Below are positions 1 to 7,367 of a stretch of 46,615 nt of DNA, piece after piece. A program made the translations under genes and the position numbers. Positions within the stretch are counted from its first letter, which is position 1. Every line of letters begins with the position of its first letter. The notes below the pieces were generated by a model. It was not told the DNA's origin and searched no databases. It was given only the letters and a program-made list of their open reading frames with translations. Origin of the DNA: CBDUQI01 sp965369325 (GTDB taxonomy: Bacteria > Pseudomonadota > Gammaproteobacteria > Steroidobacterales > JBCBZW01); assembly GCA_965369325.1 (NCBI GenBank), contig CBDUQI010000016.1, positions 1 to 46,615 of the forward strand, read 5' to 3'.

Positions 1-25
1 CGTGTTCCCTGCCGCAGGGTTCAAG

Positions 26-31
26 TATACT
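26..31 (+). promoter_or_regulatory. Possible -10 box upstream of the cyclase gene
   Basis: TATACT at 26-31 matches five of six bases of the sigma-70 -10 consensus. Seventeen bases upstream there is only a poor -35 hexamer (TGTTCC at 3-8). A start near position 38 would give a leader of about 80 nt for the cyclase gene. Inference from sequence only; the window edge prevents a look further upstream. Confidence 0.3.
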
Positions 32-119
32 TTGCGCTCGGCCTCGTCCGGGGCCGGTGAGGGGAGTGCGTTCGGGCATCGCGCCGGGGCGCAAACGGAG
101 CGGAGATCATCGCGTAGTC

Positions 120-1031
120 ATGACAGATGTAGGTCAGCGTAGCGAAGAGCTTGCAGTGCTGTTCGCCGATGTGGTGGGCAGCACTAAGCTGTATGAGTTG
201 CTGGGCGACGAGCGCGCCCGGCAGACCGTGTCTCGCTGCATCGATGTAATGACCCGGGCCACCGAACATCACCACGGCATGGTGATCAAAACCATGGGCG
301 ATGAGATCCTCGCCACCTTTACTGCGGCCGGCGACGCGGTTGAAGCCGCCTGCACCATGCAGAAGATGATCAAAGAAAATATGGGCGACGTGGCCGTCTC
401 GGTCGCCATCCGTGTGGGTTTACATTTTGGCAAAGTGATGCTGGAAGATGGTGATGTGTTTGGTGGCACCGTGCATACTGCCAACCGCATGACCAGCCAG
501 GCCAAGGCCTCGCAGATTATCACTACCCGCGGCACTGTCGATTGCCTGAGCGGTCAGCTGCAGTCAATCACCCGCCAGATCGACCTGGCCACCGTCAAGG
601 GCCGCAGCGATGAGATCGCGCTGTACGAGGTAATGTGGCAGCGTGAGGAAAGCACGACCATGCTGCCGACGCTGGACATCGGTGCGGTAAATCAGACGGG
701 GCATAAAATCATGCGCCTCAAATACCGTAACAAGGAAATCCGGGTGGGTGAGGGGCATCAGTCCAATATCAACATCGGGCGCGCCGAGGACAGCGACTTG
801 ATCGTCAAGGGCACACTCATCTCGAGATTGCACGCGCGCATTGAGTACGCGCGAGGCAAGTTTACGCTGTACGATCAGAGCACCAACGGCACCTGCGTTA
901 TCAGCCACGAGGGCGAGGAGCTGTATGTGCGTCGCGACAGCGTGCAGATCAAAGGTGATGGGATGATCGGCCTGGGCCGCATTGCTCAAGCCGATACCGC
1001 GCACACCATCGCTTATTTTTGCGAAGAGTAA
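120..1031 (+). CDS. Class III adenylate/guanylate cyclase with C-terminal FHA domain
   Basis: A predicted soluble 304-residue protein joining a class III nucleotidyl cyclase homology domain (about residues 10-175) to a forkhead-associated phosphothreonine-binding domain (about 200-300). Cyclase features are FADVVGST, carrying metal-binding Asp17, the MGDE motif with the second Asp at 61, and ANRM around residue 122, which fits the Asn/Arg transition-state region. The FHA core is complete: GR at 220-221, SRLH with Ser235 and His238, and STNGT with Asn256 and Gly257. ATG at 120 is chosen because homology begins just after it; an in-frame GTG at 57 adds a basic stretch with no recognisable match. 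It would make cAMP or cGMP, with the FHA domain docking to a phosphorylated partner. Substrate is not certain from sequence, and no kinase or cyclic-nucleotide receptor lies nearby. It converges on pckG. Confidence 0.88.
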   Translation: MTDVGQRSEELAVLFADVVGSTKLYELLGDERARQTVSRCIDVMTRATEHHHGMVIKTMGDEILATFTAAGDAVEAACTMQKMIKENMGDVAVSVAIRVGLHFGKVMLEDGDVFGGTVHTANRMTSQAKASQIITTRGTVDCLSGQLQSITRQIDLATVKGRSDEIALYEVMWQREESTTMLPTLDIGAVNQTGHKIMRLKYRNKEIRVGEGHQSNINIGRAEDSDLIVKGTLISRLHARIEYARGKFTLYDQSTNGTCVISHEGEELYVRRDSVQIKGDGMIGLGRIAQADTAHTIAYFCEE

Positions 1032-1056
1032 TCGCCCGAAAAACCATATTAACAAC

Positions 1057-1070
1057 AGCCCCGTCGGGCT
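1057..1070. terminator. Weak hairpin between convergent cyclase and pckG genes
   Basis: AGCCC-CGTC-GGGCT forms a perfect 5-bp stem in the 38-bp gap between the convergent genes. The minus-strand side is followed by a T-rich stretch ending in TTTTT (1040-1044), so it could end pckG transcripts; the plus side has no U-tract. A second small stem, CTTAGC/GCTAAG at 1069-1085, overlaps the pckG stop codon. Both are weak. Confidence 0.3.
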
Positions 1071-2818
1071 TAGCTATCGGCTAAGTCCCGGCTGACGCGC
1101 GCGTTCAGCGCGCTAAGCTGTGAAGGCAGGCGTGAGCCATAAGACTCAAGGTAGCCGTTCAGCTCTTTCATCTCCTCGCGCCAGCCGCCTTTATCCACAC
1201 TTAGCAGTGTTTGCATCATATGCGCGGGCAGGTCCAGTCCACTGGTATCGATGGCGCCTTGGCTAGGCAGCATGCCAATGCCGGTTTCGGTGGCTGCCGC
1301 ATCGCCTTTGCAGCGCTCCACAATCCATCGCAACACCCGCAGGTTTTCACCAAATCCAGGCCATAGAAAGTTGCCGTCATTGTCCTGGCGGAACCAGTTG
1401 ACGTGGAAAATGCGCGGCAGGCTAGTGCTGCGCTGGTCGAAGCTTAGCCAATGCGACCAGTAGTCGGCAAAGTTGTAACCACAAAAGGGTTTCATGGCCA
1501 TCGGGTCGCGGCGGACAACACCCACCGCACCAGTCGCGGCCGCCGTCGTTTCAGAGGCGACGCCGGCACCGATAAATACGCCGTGCTCCCAGTTTTTGGC
1601 CTCATACACCAGCGGCGCGAGTTCGCGCCGGCGGCCGCCAAATACGATGGCCGAGATAGGCACGCCGCGCGGGTCTTCCATTGCAGGTGAGGCCGCCGCG
1701 TTCTGGCTGGCCGACACCGTAAAGCGTGAATTCGGATGCGCGGCAGCGCCATTACCGGCTGCGAACGCGTTTCCGCGCCAGTCCGTCACGGGTGTGCCGC
1801 CCGGCTGCCCTTCCCACCACGGTTGCTTATCCGCAGTGACGGCGACATTGGTAAAGATGGTATTGCGCTGGATCATGTCGAAGGCATGCGGGTTGGTTTT
1901 TGGGCTGGTGCCCGGCACCACCCCGAAAAAGCCCGCCTCGGGGTTGATCGCCCACAAGCGCCCGTCTTCGCCCGGCTGCAACCACGCGATGTCATCGCCC
2001 ACGGTCCATACCTTCCAGCCTTTCTGCGAGGCAGGGGGTACCAGCATTGCCAGGTTGGTTTTGCCGCAGGCCGAGGGGAACGCGGCCGCGATATAGTGCG
2101 TCTCGCCCTGGGGGCTCTGGAGGCCTAAGATCAGCATGTGCTCAGCCAACCAGCCCTCGGTGCGGGCTTGATAGCTGGCAATGCGCAGCGCATGGCATTT
2201 TTTCGCCAGCAGCGCGTTGCCGCCGTAGCCTGAGCCGTAGCTCTGGATCAGCAACTCGTCCGGAAAATGAACGATAAAGCGGCGCTCGGGATCCAACTCG
2301 CCGACCGAGTGCAGTCCCCGCACGAAGGTGCCTTCGCGCTCGATGCGTGCCAGCGCATTGGCGCCCATACGCGTCATCATGCGCATGTTGGCGACCACAT
2401 AGGGGCTGTCAGTAATCTCCACGCCGCAACGCGCGATAGGGCTGGCCAACGGGCCCATGCAGTAGGGGATCACGTACATCGTGCGCCCGCGCATGCAGCC
2501 TTTGAACAGTTCATCCATCTTGGTATGTGCATCGGCCGGAGGCATCCAGTTGTTGTTGGGGCCGGCGTCTTCCTCTTGTGGTGTACACACAAACGTCAGG
2601 TGCTCTACCCGGGCAACATCGGAGGGATCTGAGCGGTGCAGGTAACACTTGGGATGGGTTTGCTGGTTTAGCTCATGCAGGGTGCCGTCGTCCAGCATCT
2701 GTTGGATGAGGTTGTCGTATTCTTGCTGACTGCCATCACACCATTTGATCGAGTCGGGTTGCGTGTGGCCAGCGACAGTGGCTACCCAGTCGCGCAGCGC
2801 CTGATTCGTCGTGCTCAT
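1070..2818 (-). CDS. pckG: Phosphoenolpyruvate carboxykinase (GTP)
   Basis: GTP-dependent PEP carboxykinase, which decarboxylates and phosphorylates oxaloacetate to PEP in the first committed step of gluconeogenesis from C4 acids. The 582-residue length and motifs fit the GTP family, not the shorter ATP-dependent PckA. The P-loop FPSACGKTN (about 247-255) includes the GTP-class active-site Cys251, followed by the kinase-2 motif VGDDIAWL (273-280). ATG at 2818 is preceded by GGAG with 7-nt spacing, a better start than the in-frame GTG at 2839. The gene appears to be monocistronic and faces away from the DUF6489-like gene. Its upstream region has a good -10 box, a short hairpin and repeated CTGAATTG, described separately. 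Identification is firm. Confidence 0.97.
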   Translation of the reverse strand: MSTTNQALRDWVATVAGHTQPDSIKWCDGSQQEYDNLIQQMLDDGTLHELNQQTHPKCYLHRSDPSDVARVEHLTFVCTPQEEDAGPNNNWMPPADAHTKMDELFKGCMRGRTMYVIPYCMGPLASPIARCGVEITDSPYVVANMRMMTRMGANALARIEREGTFVRGLHSVGELDPERRFIVHFPDELLIQSYGSGYGGNALLAKKCHALRIASYQARTEGWLAEHMLILGLQSPQGETHYIAAAFPSACGKTNLAMLVPPASQKGWKVWTVGDDIAWLQPGEDGRLWAINPEAGFFGVVPGTSPKTNPHAFDMIQRNTIFTNVAVTADKQPWWEGQPGGTPVTDWRGNAFAAGNGAAAHPNSRFTVSASQNAAASPAMEDPRGVPISAIVFGGRRRELAPLVYEAKNWEHGVFIGAGVASETTAAATGAVGVVRRDPMAMKPFCGYNFADYWSHWLSFDQRSTSLPRIFHVNWFRQDNDGNFLWPGFGENLRVLRWIVERCKGDAAATETGIGMLPSQGAIDTSGLDLPAHMMQTLLSVDKGGWREEMKELNGYLESYGSRLPSQLSALNARVSRDLADS

Positions 2819-2862
2819 TGTTGTACTCCGTAGTTGCACTGCCGGGAGGGTCGGGCTGGCAC

Positions 2863-2913
2863 CTGAATTGCAATTAAGCGACGCCTAGGGCGTCTGAATT
2901 GTCCGGAATTATA
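2863..2913 (-). promoter_or_regulatory. pckG promoter/leader: -10 box, hairpin and CTGAATTG repeats
   Basis: On the minus strand a perfect TATAAT lies at 2913-2908, with no good -35, which hints at an activator-dependent promoter. Just downstream in the transcript, GACGCC-TAG-GGCGTC (2880-2894) is a perfect 6-bp stem. It is flanked by two identical plus-strand 8-mers, CTGAATTG at 2863-2870 and 2894-2901, 31 bp apart or about three helical turns. The repeat spacing suggests a regulator site; which regulator is unknown. Confidence 0.45.
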
Positions 2914-3043
2914 AGCTTATCGAGCAGCAGCCGCGAGGGCACGGATTCAAAAGTTCATCAATCTACGGTGGACGAATCTGATCAGTGGCGGGTTAACACG
3001 GCGCATGGCACTTGCGGCGACGCCCGGGCTTGTGCTCCGATGC

Positions 3044-3055
3044 CTGAATATTCAG
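3044..3055. promoter_or_regulatory. Perfect 12-bp palindrome CTGAATATTCAG upstream of DUF6489-like gene
   Basis: CTGAATATTCAG is a perfect palindrome ending 15 nt before the ATG of the small gene at 3071. Its half-site CTGAAT is the same hexamer that starts both CTGAATTG repeats in front of pckG, so the divergent genes may share an operator. Inference only. Confidence 0.35.
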
Positions 3056-3070
3056 TGCGGAGCAGTGCCA

Positions 3071-3373
3071 ATGAAGATTCGTATAGAAGTTGAAGTGGAA
3101 CCCACCGAGCTGCGCGAGTTTCTGGGATTGCCCGATATCAGCGGCCTGCAGGAGGAGATTGTCGAGTCGGTGCGCAGCCGCGTGGCCTCAGGCGCGGCAA
3201 GTCTGGACCCGAAATCGCTGTTCAAGATGTTTATGCCGGAGGGGTTGGTCTCGGTGTCCGATTGGCAGGAACTGTTCAAAAGGGCGGTCGCGGAGCCCGA
3301 CAGCAAGGCCAAAGCGGCCAAGTCGCCCAAGCGCAAGACCCGCCGGCGAGCGCGCGAGGAGTCGGACGACTAG
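3071..3373 (+). CDS. Small DUF6489-like conserved protein
   Basis: A 100-residue protein starting MKIRIEVEVEPTELREFLGL, which resembles the small proteobacterial DUF6489 family as I remember it (Met-Lys, a beta strand, then a Pro-Thr/Glu helix and FLGLPD). The C-terminal quarter (about 76-100) is very basic and then acidic (KRKTRRRAR then EESDD), probably disordered. There is no signal peptide or membrane segment. ATG at 3071 is supported by an upstream GGAG; an in-frame start at 3005 would add 22 unconvincing residues. Function is unknown. Its neighbour across the next intergenic region is a phasin-like gene transcribed toward it, and members of this family are often noted as unknowns, so no role should be assumed. 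Confidence 0.7.
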   Translation: MKIRIEVEVEPTELREFLGLPDISGLQEEIVESVRSRVASGAASLDPKSLFKMFMPEGLVSVSDWQELFKRAVAEPDSKAKAAKSPKRKTRRRAREESDD

Positions 3374-3430
3374 CTCGAACCTGGCCTCGGTCGGGGCAGG
3401 TCTCAGTGGTTGCTGGCGTTATGCTTGCGA

Positions 3431-3462
3431 ATAAAAAACGCCCTCTTCGGAAAGAGGGCGTT
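3431..3462 (-). terminator. Strong intrinsic terminator for the phasin-like gene
   Basis: CGCCCTCTT (3439-3447) pairs perfectly with AAGAGGGCG (3452-3460) around a CGGA loop; flanking A-T pairs extend the stem. Read on the minus strand, the stem is followed by TTTTTTAT, a proper U-tract. It therefore ends the minus-strand phasin transcript about 90 nt after its stop codon. On the plus strand the tail is TTAACAG, so it could act weakly on the small gene as well. Confidence 0.85.
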
Positions 3463-3506
3463 AACAGCGTGCTTGGACTATCTTACGATGGTCTCCCGCA
3501 CGCCAA

Positions 3507-3542
3507 GGGGGGGGGAAGGTGTACACGGCTTACGCCGTGTAC
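3507..3542. other. G9 homopolymer plus perfect 9-bp hairpin
   Basis: Nine consecutive G bases (3507-3515) are followed by GTACACGGC-TTAC-GCCGTGTAC (3521-3542), a perfect 9-bp stem with a four-base loop. In the minus-strand phasin mRNA this hairpin falls right after the stop codon and before a C9 run. It lacks a U-tract, so it may stabilise the mRNA 3-prime end upstream of the true terminator at 3431-3462. Confidence 0.5.
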
Positions 3543-3551
3543 GTGTAGTGC

Positions 3552-4175
3552 TTACTCGCCAGTGGTGGCCTTAGCTACCCGCCGGCTTGCCTTGCGGACG
3601 GTTTTGTTGGCCGCAGTGGCTTTCTTGTTAACGCGCTTCTTAGCAGTAGCGGCCGTTTTGGTGGCACGCTTTTTGGCAGTTTTGGCTGCACTTGAGGCGC
3701 GTGCGCGGGTCTTGCGCACCACCGGGGCCACGGCATCCTCGATGTCTTCAGCCACATCTTCTGCACCGTCGCTGATGACTTCCATCAGGTCCTCACGAGC
3801 TTCGTTGAGGATCTCAAGGGCTGCGCGGGCATCGCCCAGCAGGCGGTCGCGCGTCTGCGGCAGCAGTGCCACCTGGTCTTTGATCAGGTTACGCAGGTTG
3901 TCGGCTTCGGCGACCAGGTCCAGGCGCTGGGCGCCGGCGCTCATGGTGCCTTCGAGCATGCGCGCCTGATGCTTCATCAGGTCGGCGATGCCGTTATGTG
4001 TCACCGAGTTGATCTTCAGGCCAGCCTTCAGCAGGCGGCGGGTTGGGCGCTGGGCGTTAATCATCACGTTGGACGCCATACCGGCCGCAGTGCGGCTGCT
4101 GTCGATGGCCAACTGGCCCCACGCCAGCGGACCGGCAGCGACTTTGCTCACAATGTTCTCAACAGTCGGGTTCAT
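3552..4175 (-). CDS. Phasin-like protein with Lys/Ala-rich histone-H1-like tail
   Basis: A 207-residue protein with a helical N-terminal part (about 1-150) of the phasin type and a basic low-complexity tail (154-207) rich in Lys, Ala and Thr, with repeats such as TAKKRATKTA and TAKKRVNKK. This two-part plan is that of PhaF-like phasins, which coat polyhydroxyalkanoate granules and bind DNA through the AlaLys tail so that granules segregate with the nucleoid. No signal peptide is present. ATG at 4175 has a good AAGGAG site. A near-ideal sigma-70 promoter lies upstream and a strong terminator downstream, so this is a well expressed single-gene unit. No PHA synthase is in the window. The phasin call rests on architecture and composition, so a different nucleoid-associated role is possible. 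Confidence 0.7.
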   Translation of the reverse strand: MNPTVENIVSKVAAGPLAWGQLAIDSSRTAAGMASNVMINAQRPTRRLLKAGLKINSVTHNGIADLMKHQARMLEGTMSAGAQRLDLVAEADNLRNLIKDQVALLPQTRDRLLGDARAALEILNEAREDLMEVISDGAEDVAEDIEDAVAPVVRKTRARASSAAKTAKKRATKTAATAKKRVNKKATAANKTVRKASRRVAKATTGE

Positions 4176-4217
4176 TTCAGGTTACTCCTTGGTGCTTTGC
4201 AGCATTTGATGCGATGC

Positions 4218-4246
4218 ACAATACAAATAATGCTGCAGTGTGTCAA
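4218..4246 (-). promoter_or_regulatory. Sigma-70 promoter of the phasin-like gene
   Basis: Minus strand: consensus -35 TTGACA (4246-4241), an exact 17-bp spacer, and -10 TATTGT (4223-4218, four of six). Predicted start is near 4211, giving a leader of about 35 nt to ATG 4175. This is the best-matching promoter in the window. Confidence 0.75.
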
Positions 4247-4378
4247 GCGTTCTTTGTCAGAAAATATGTCATATCTAGGGGGTTGGCCTTGCCCGGCTGG
4301 CCCGGTATCGTCACGCCAGCCCATGTTGACCTTATATTCATCCGCTTATCCCGCCACCGCGGCCCGGCTGCTCACACG

Positions 4379-6304
4379 GTGAGCACCTCACCCGCAGACC
4401 GGATATTCGCCGCAGACGGCCCGCTGGCGCGGGTGGTGCAGGGCTATGCACCGCGCGAGGAGCAGCGGCGTATGGCGGCGGCAGTGACTGAGGCGCTGGA
4501 TGGGCTGACCAATCTGGTGGTGGAGGCGGGCACCGGGACGGGCAAGACATTCGCCTACCTCGTACCCGCGCTGTCCAGCGGGCGCCGCGTGCTGATCTCC
4601 ACCGGTACCCGGGCGCTGCAGGACCAACTGTTCAAACGCGATCTGCCGACCGTGGCCGGTGCTATCGGCATGCCGGTAAAGGTGGCACTCCTCAAAGGAC
4701 GGGCCAATTACCTGTGTACGCAGCGGGCGGAACTGGCTAGCGCGCAAAGCGGTACTTCCGCAACCCACCTGCGGCGGGTGCGGGATTGGGCTCAGGGTAC
4801 ACGGGTGGGAGATATCGCCGAACTGACTGCGGTGCCGGAGCACTCGCCGGTCTGGCCCGTGGTGACGTCAACGGCGGACAATTGCTTGGGCCAGGACTGC
4901 CCGAGGTTACAGCGGTGCCACGTGTTGAAGGCGCGACGAAAGGCCGCCAGCGCCGATATCGTTGTTGTGAATCATCATTTGCTGCTCGCCGACCTGGCCC
5001 TGAAAGACGGCGGCTTTGGCGAACTGCTGCCCGAGGCGGACGTCGTGATTGTGGATGAGGCTCACCAAGTGCCGGGCATTGCCGCGCAGTTTTTCGGCAC
5101 CACCCTTACTCAGGGGCAAGTGACTGGCCTTGGCCGGGATCTGCTGGGCGAGGCGCTGAAGCTGGGTTTGGGCTCGGATTTTGAGCCGGCCGTAGACCGC
5201 TTGTTGCTGGTGGCGCGCGAGTCGCGCCTGGCCATGGGGCTAGAGGCGCGGCGCTTTAACTGGAGCGAGCTTTCAGGCCAGGCCATTGAATCATTGCTGT
5301 CGCTGCGCGATGCTCTGGCCGCACTCGCCGATCTGGTTGAGCCGGTGGCGGACGCTGCGCCGGGGTTGGAGAACTGTATGCGTCGTGCGCAGGAGCAGGC
5401 GCAGCGGCTGGCGGATCTGCTGGAGCAGGTGGAGCGCGAAGACGATCAGGTGCTGCGCTGGGTGGAGACGTTCAGCCGCAGCTTCGCCCTGCACGTCACA
5501 CCACTGGAGCCAGCCGAGTCGCTGGGTGAGGCCTTTGGCGGGCGCCCGTGCAGTTGGGTGTTCACCTCTGCGACGCTCGCCGTCGGCGAGGATTTTGGGC
5601 ATTTTACGGCGCGGGTGGGGCTCAGCGAGGCTCGCACGCTCAAGCTGGATAGCCCGTTTGATTTTGCCCGTAACGCTCTGTTGTATTTGCCGGCGGCATT
5701 GCCTGACCCGCGTGACCGGCAGTACACCGAAGCGGTGTTGGCACGGGCCCTGCCGTTGATCGAGGCCAGTGGTGGTCGCGCGTTTTTGTTGTTTACCAGT
5801 TACCGCGCGCTAAATGCGGCCCGTGGCTGGCTGGCCGATCGCATCCAGTACCCGTTACTGGTACAAGGCGCTGCCCCGCGCGATGCGCTGCTGGCGCAAT
5901 TTCGGGAGATGGGCAACGCGGTATTGCTCGGCACAAGCAGTTTTTGGGAGGGGGTGGATGTGCGCGGCGATGCGTTGAGTTTGGTGGTGATCGACAAGTT
6001 GCCCTTTGCCTCGCCCGGTGAGCCGTTGATGCGGGCGCGCCTGAGCGCGATGGAACGGCGCGGCGAGAATCCGTTCAGGGAGTTTCAGTTGCCACAGGCG
6101 GTGATTGCCCTCAAGCAGGGCGTTGGACGGCTGATTCGTGATCATTCTGACCAGGGCGTCATGATGATTTGCGATCCGCGCTTAACTACCCGCAGTTACG
6201 GCAAGACCTTCCTCAAGAGTCTGCCGCCGATGCGCCGCACGCAGTCGGCGCAGGAGGTTTGCGATTTCCTACATGCGACGCGCGACGCGCCCGGCGATGA
6301 GTGA
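4379..6304 (+). CDS. yoaA: ATP-dependent helicase YoaA (DinG/XPD family, Fe-S)
   Basis: Superfamily 2 helicase of the XPD/DinG type, thought to unwind damaged or forked DNA. The sequence follows E. coli YoaA closely along its length. From a GTG start at 4379 it has 641 residues, with Walker A GTGTGKT (51-57), four Fe-S cysteines (Cys113, Cys169, Cys174, Cys180), a DEAH box (226-229), SSFWEGVDVRG, and motif VI QGVGRLIRD near the C-terminus. The frame stays open upstream to 4214, but homology begins at the GTG and the upstream residues look unlike the family. Its 3-prime end overlaps tsaB by 8 bp, an adjacency also known around E. coli yoaA. I see no convincing promoter or strong ribosome site in 4247-4378, so the start is well supported by homology only. 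Confidence 0.93.
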   Translation: MSTSPADRIFAADGPLARVVQGYAPREEQRRMAAAVTEALDGLTNLVVEAGTGTGKTFAYLVPALSSGRRVLISTGTRALQDQLFKRDLPTVAGAIGMPVKVALLKGRANYLCTQRAELASAQSGTSATHLRRVRDWAQGTRVGDIAELTAVPEHSPVWPVVTSTADNCLGQDCPRLQRCHVLKARRKAASADIVVVNHHLLLADLALKDGGFGELLPEADVVIVDEAHQVPGIAAQFFGTTLTQGQVTGLGRDLLGEALKLGLGSDFEPAVDRLLLVARESRLAMGLEARRFNWSELSGQAIESLLSLRDALAALADLVEPVADAAPGLENCMRRAQEQAQRLADLLEQVEREDDQVLRWVETFSRSFALHVTPLEPAESLGEAFGGRPCSWVFTSATLAVGEDFGHFTARVGLSEARTLKLDSPFDFARNALLYLPAALPDPRDRQYTEAVLARALPLIEASGGRAFLLFTSYRALNAARGWLADRIQYPLLVQGAAPRDALLAQFREMGNAVLLGTSSFWEGVDVRGDALSLVVIDKLPFASPGEPLMRARLSAMERRGENPFREFQLPQAVIALKQGVGRLIRDHSDQGVMMICDPRLTTRSYGKTFLKSLPPMRRTQSAQEVCDFLHATRDAPGDE

Positions 6305-7037
6305 TACCGGCACAAAAGCGGCTGCGTTGCTGGCCCTTGATACCACCGGTGATGCTTGTAGCGTGGCGCTGTCTGTGGGTGAGCAGACGGTGAGCCGGGT
6401 GCTGAGTACGCCGCGCCAGCATGCACCGCGATTGCTTGGGCTTATTGAAGAACTGCTGCGCCAGACTGACACCCAAATCGGCGCGCTGGATGCGGTGTGC
6501 TTCGCTGCCGGGCCCGGGTCCTTTACGGGCCTGCGCATCGCGACGGGCGTCGCCCAGGGGTTGGCCTTCGCGGCGCGGTTACCGGTGATTGCCGTCTCAA
6601 GTCTAGCGACGCTGGCACAGGGGCAGGTGCGTGAGTGGCAGGCGCGGGGTGAAGCTGCAGATCAGTTGGCCATTCTGGCCTGCTTCGATGCGCGGATGTC
6701 GCAATTGTATTGGGGCTGTTACCAGCCCGATCCGCACGGGGTAGTTCAGGCCCTGGGTGGCGACCGACTGAGCGAGGCTGAGGCGATCAGTTTGCCTGCC
6801 GACATACACGGGCTGGGCGATGAACGTACGTGGCTCGGTGCCGGTTCCGGGCTGCTGGCCGCGCCTGAGCTGTCGGCCCGGCTGGGGCTGAGGCACAGCA
6901 TGGCGGAGGCCTCGCCGCTGGCGTTGGATGTACTCACCCTCGCGCAGCCACAATGGGTGATGGGCTGCACACAATCACCCGCCGAGGTGGCTCCGGTTTA
7001 CCTGCGTGATCAAGTCACCCATACGCGCACTGCCTGA
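6297..7037 (+). CDS. tsaB: tRNA threonylcarbamoyladenosine biosynthesis protein TsaB
   Basis: TsaB is the non-catalytic scaffold that pairs with TsaD and TsaE to add threonylcarbamoyl to A37 of ANN-decoding tRNAs. The 246-residue ASKHA-fold protein begins with the LALDTTGDACSVAL strand-loop and contains the hallmark GPGSFTGLRI at about residues 72-81. ATG at 6297 lies inside the yoaA stop region (8-bp overlap), so translation is probably coupled. Length is slightly above the E. coli protein. A hairpin follows the stop codon, after which the Pho-box promoter begins a new unit. Confidence 0.95.
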   Translation: MSDTGTKAAALLALDTTGDACSVALSVGEQTVSRVLSTPRQHAPRLLGLIEELLRQTDTQIGALDAVCFAAGPGSFTGLRIATGVAQGLAFAARLPVIAVSSLATLAQGQVREWQARGEAADQLAILACFDARMSQLYWGCYQPDPHGVVQALGGDRLSEAEAISLPADIHGLGDERTWLGAGSGLLAAPELSARLGLRHSMAEASPLALDVLTLAQPQWVMGCTQSPAEVAPVYLRDQVTHTRTA

Positions 7038-7054
7038 GCGCTCCGCTAGAGCGC
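7038..7054 (+). terminator. Hairpin immediately after tsaB
   Basis: GCGCTC-CGCTA-GAGCGC is a perfect 6-bp stem starting on the base after the tsaB stop. No U-tract follows, so intrinsic termination is doubtful; it may protect the mRNA end. Confidence 0.3.
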
Positions 7055-7102
7055 CAGCCGCGCGCTAGCCATGCTACTGACGCCTCCCTGTGGGGCTCGG
7101 CG

Positions 7103-7137
7103 GTGTCACGCGCCTGTAACAAAGCAGTGCCTATAAT
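7103..7137 (+). promoter_or_regulatory. Pho box and -10 element controlling phoR-pst
   Basis: Two direct 7-bp repeats with a 4-bp linker, GTGTCAC-GCGC-CTGTAAC (7103-7120), match the PhoB-binding Pho box (consensus halves CTGTCAT/CTGTCAC) at five of seven and six of seven bases. An exact TATAAT -10 (7132-7137) follows after 11 bp, close to the 10 bp seen in E. coli phoA, and there is no standard -35, as expected for a PhoB-activated promoter. The linker is GC-rich rather than the usual AT-rich. This implies induction under phosphate limitation by a PhoB encoded elsewhere. Confidence 0.7.
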
Positions 7138-7367
7138 CGCGAAAAAGCAGTCATCGGTTATCTCCAGGCGTGAAAGAACAAATGACACTAACCGTGGAGG
7201 ATGAGCAGGCTATCGCGCAGATGACCGCCTTTGGTTGCGGTCGCGTCCATTCCCACATAGATGTATCTTTGGCGCCTGCCGGAGCTGCGATAGGGCGCCC
7301 CGGCGGGCACGCGGCAAATCCGCATATCCCTGTAACGGTTGACGATGATGCAAGTGACAGACAGCTG
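7138..7367 (+). promoter_or_regulatory. Long phoR leader with stem-loop (or N-terminal extension)
   Basis: About 220 nt separate the predicted transcription start (near 7144) from the phoR ATG supported by homology at 7368. The region stays open in the phoR frame from GTG 7170 and ATG 7182, but codon use there is poor, with many A/T third positions and an AGA codon, and neither start has a clear ribosome site. It can fold a 9-bp stem, GCCTGCCGG (7274-7282) with CCGGCGGGC (7300-7308), containing one G-U pair. A further CTGTAAC heptamer lies at 7330-7336 without a good partner. It may be a regulatory leader or an unusual extra N-terminus. Confidence 0.4.

Noticed and set aside
1494..2096. 200-codon plus-strand open frame within pckG
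   Set aside because: Antisense to the conserved catalytic region of pckG, so its openness follows from codon bias.
3507..3515. G9 run as a phase-variation tract
   Set aside because: It lies after the stop codon in a non-coding stretch and not between promoter elements, so length change would have no obvious switch effect; it may also be a sequencing-error hotspot.
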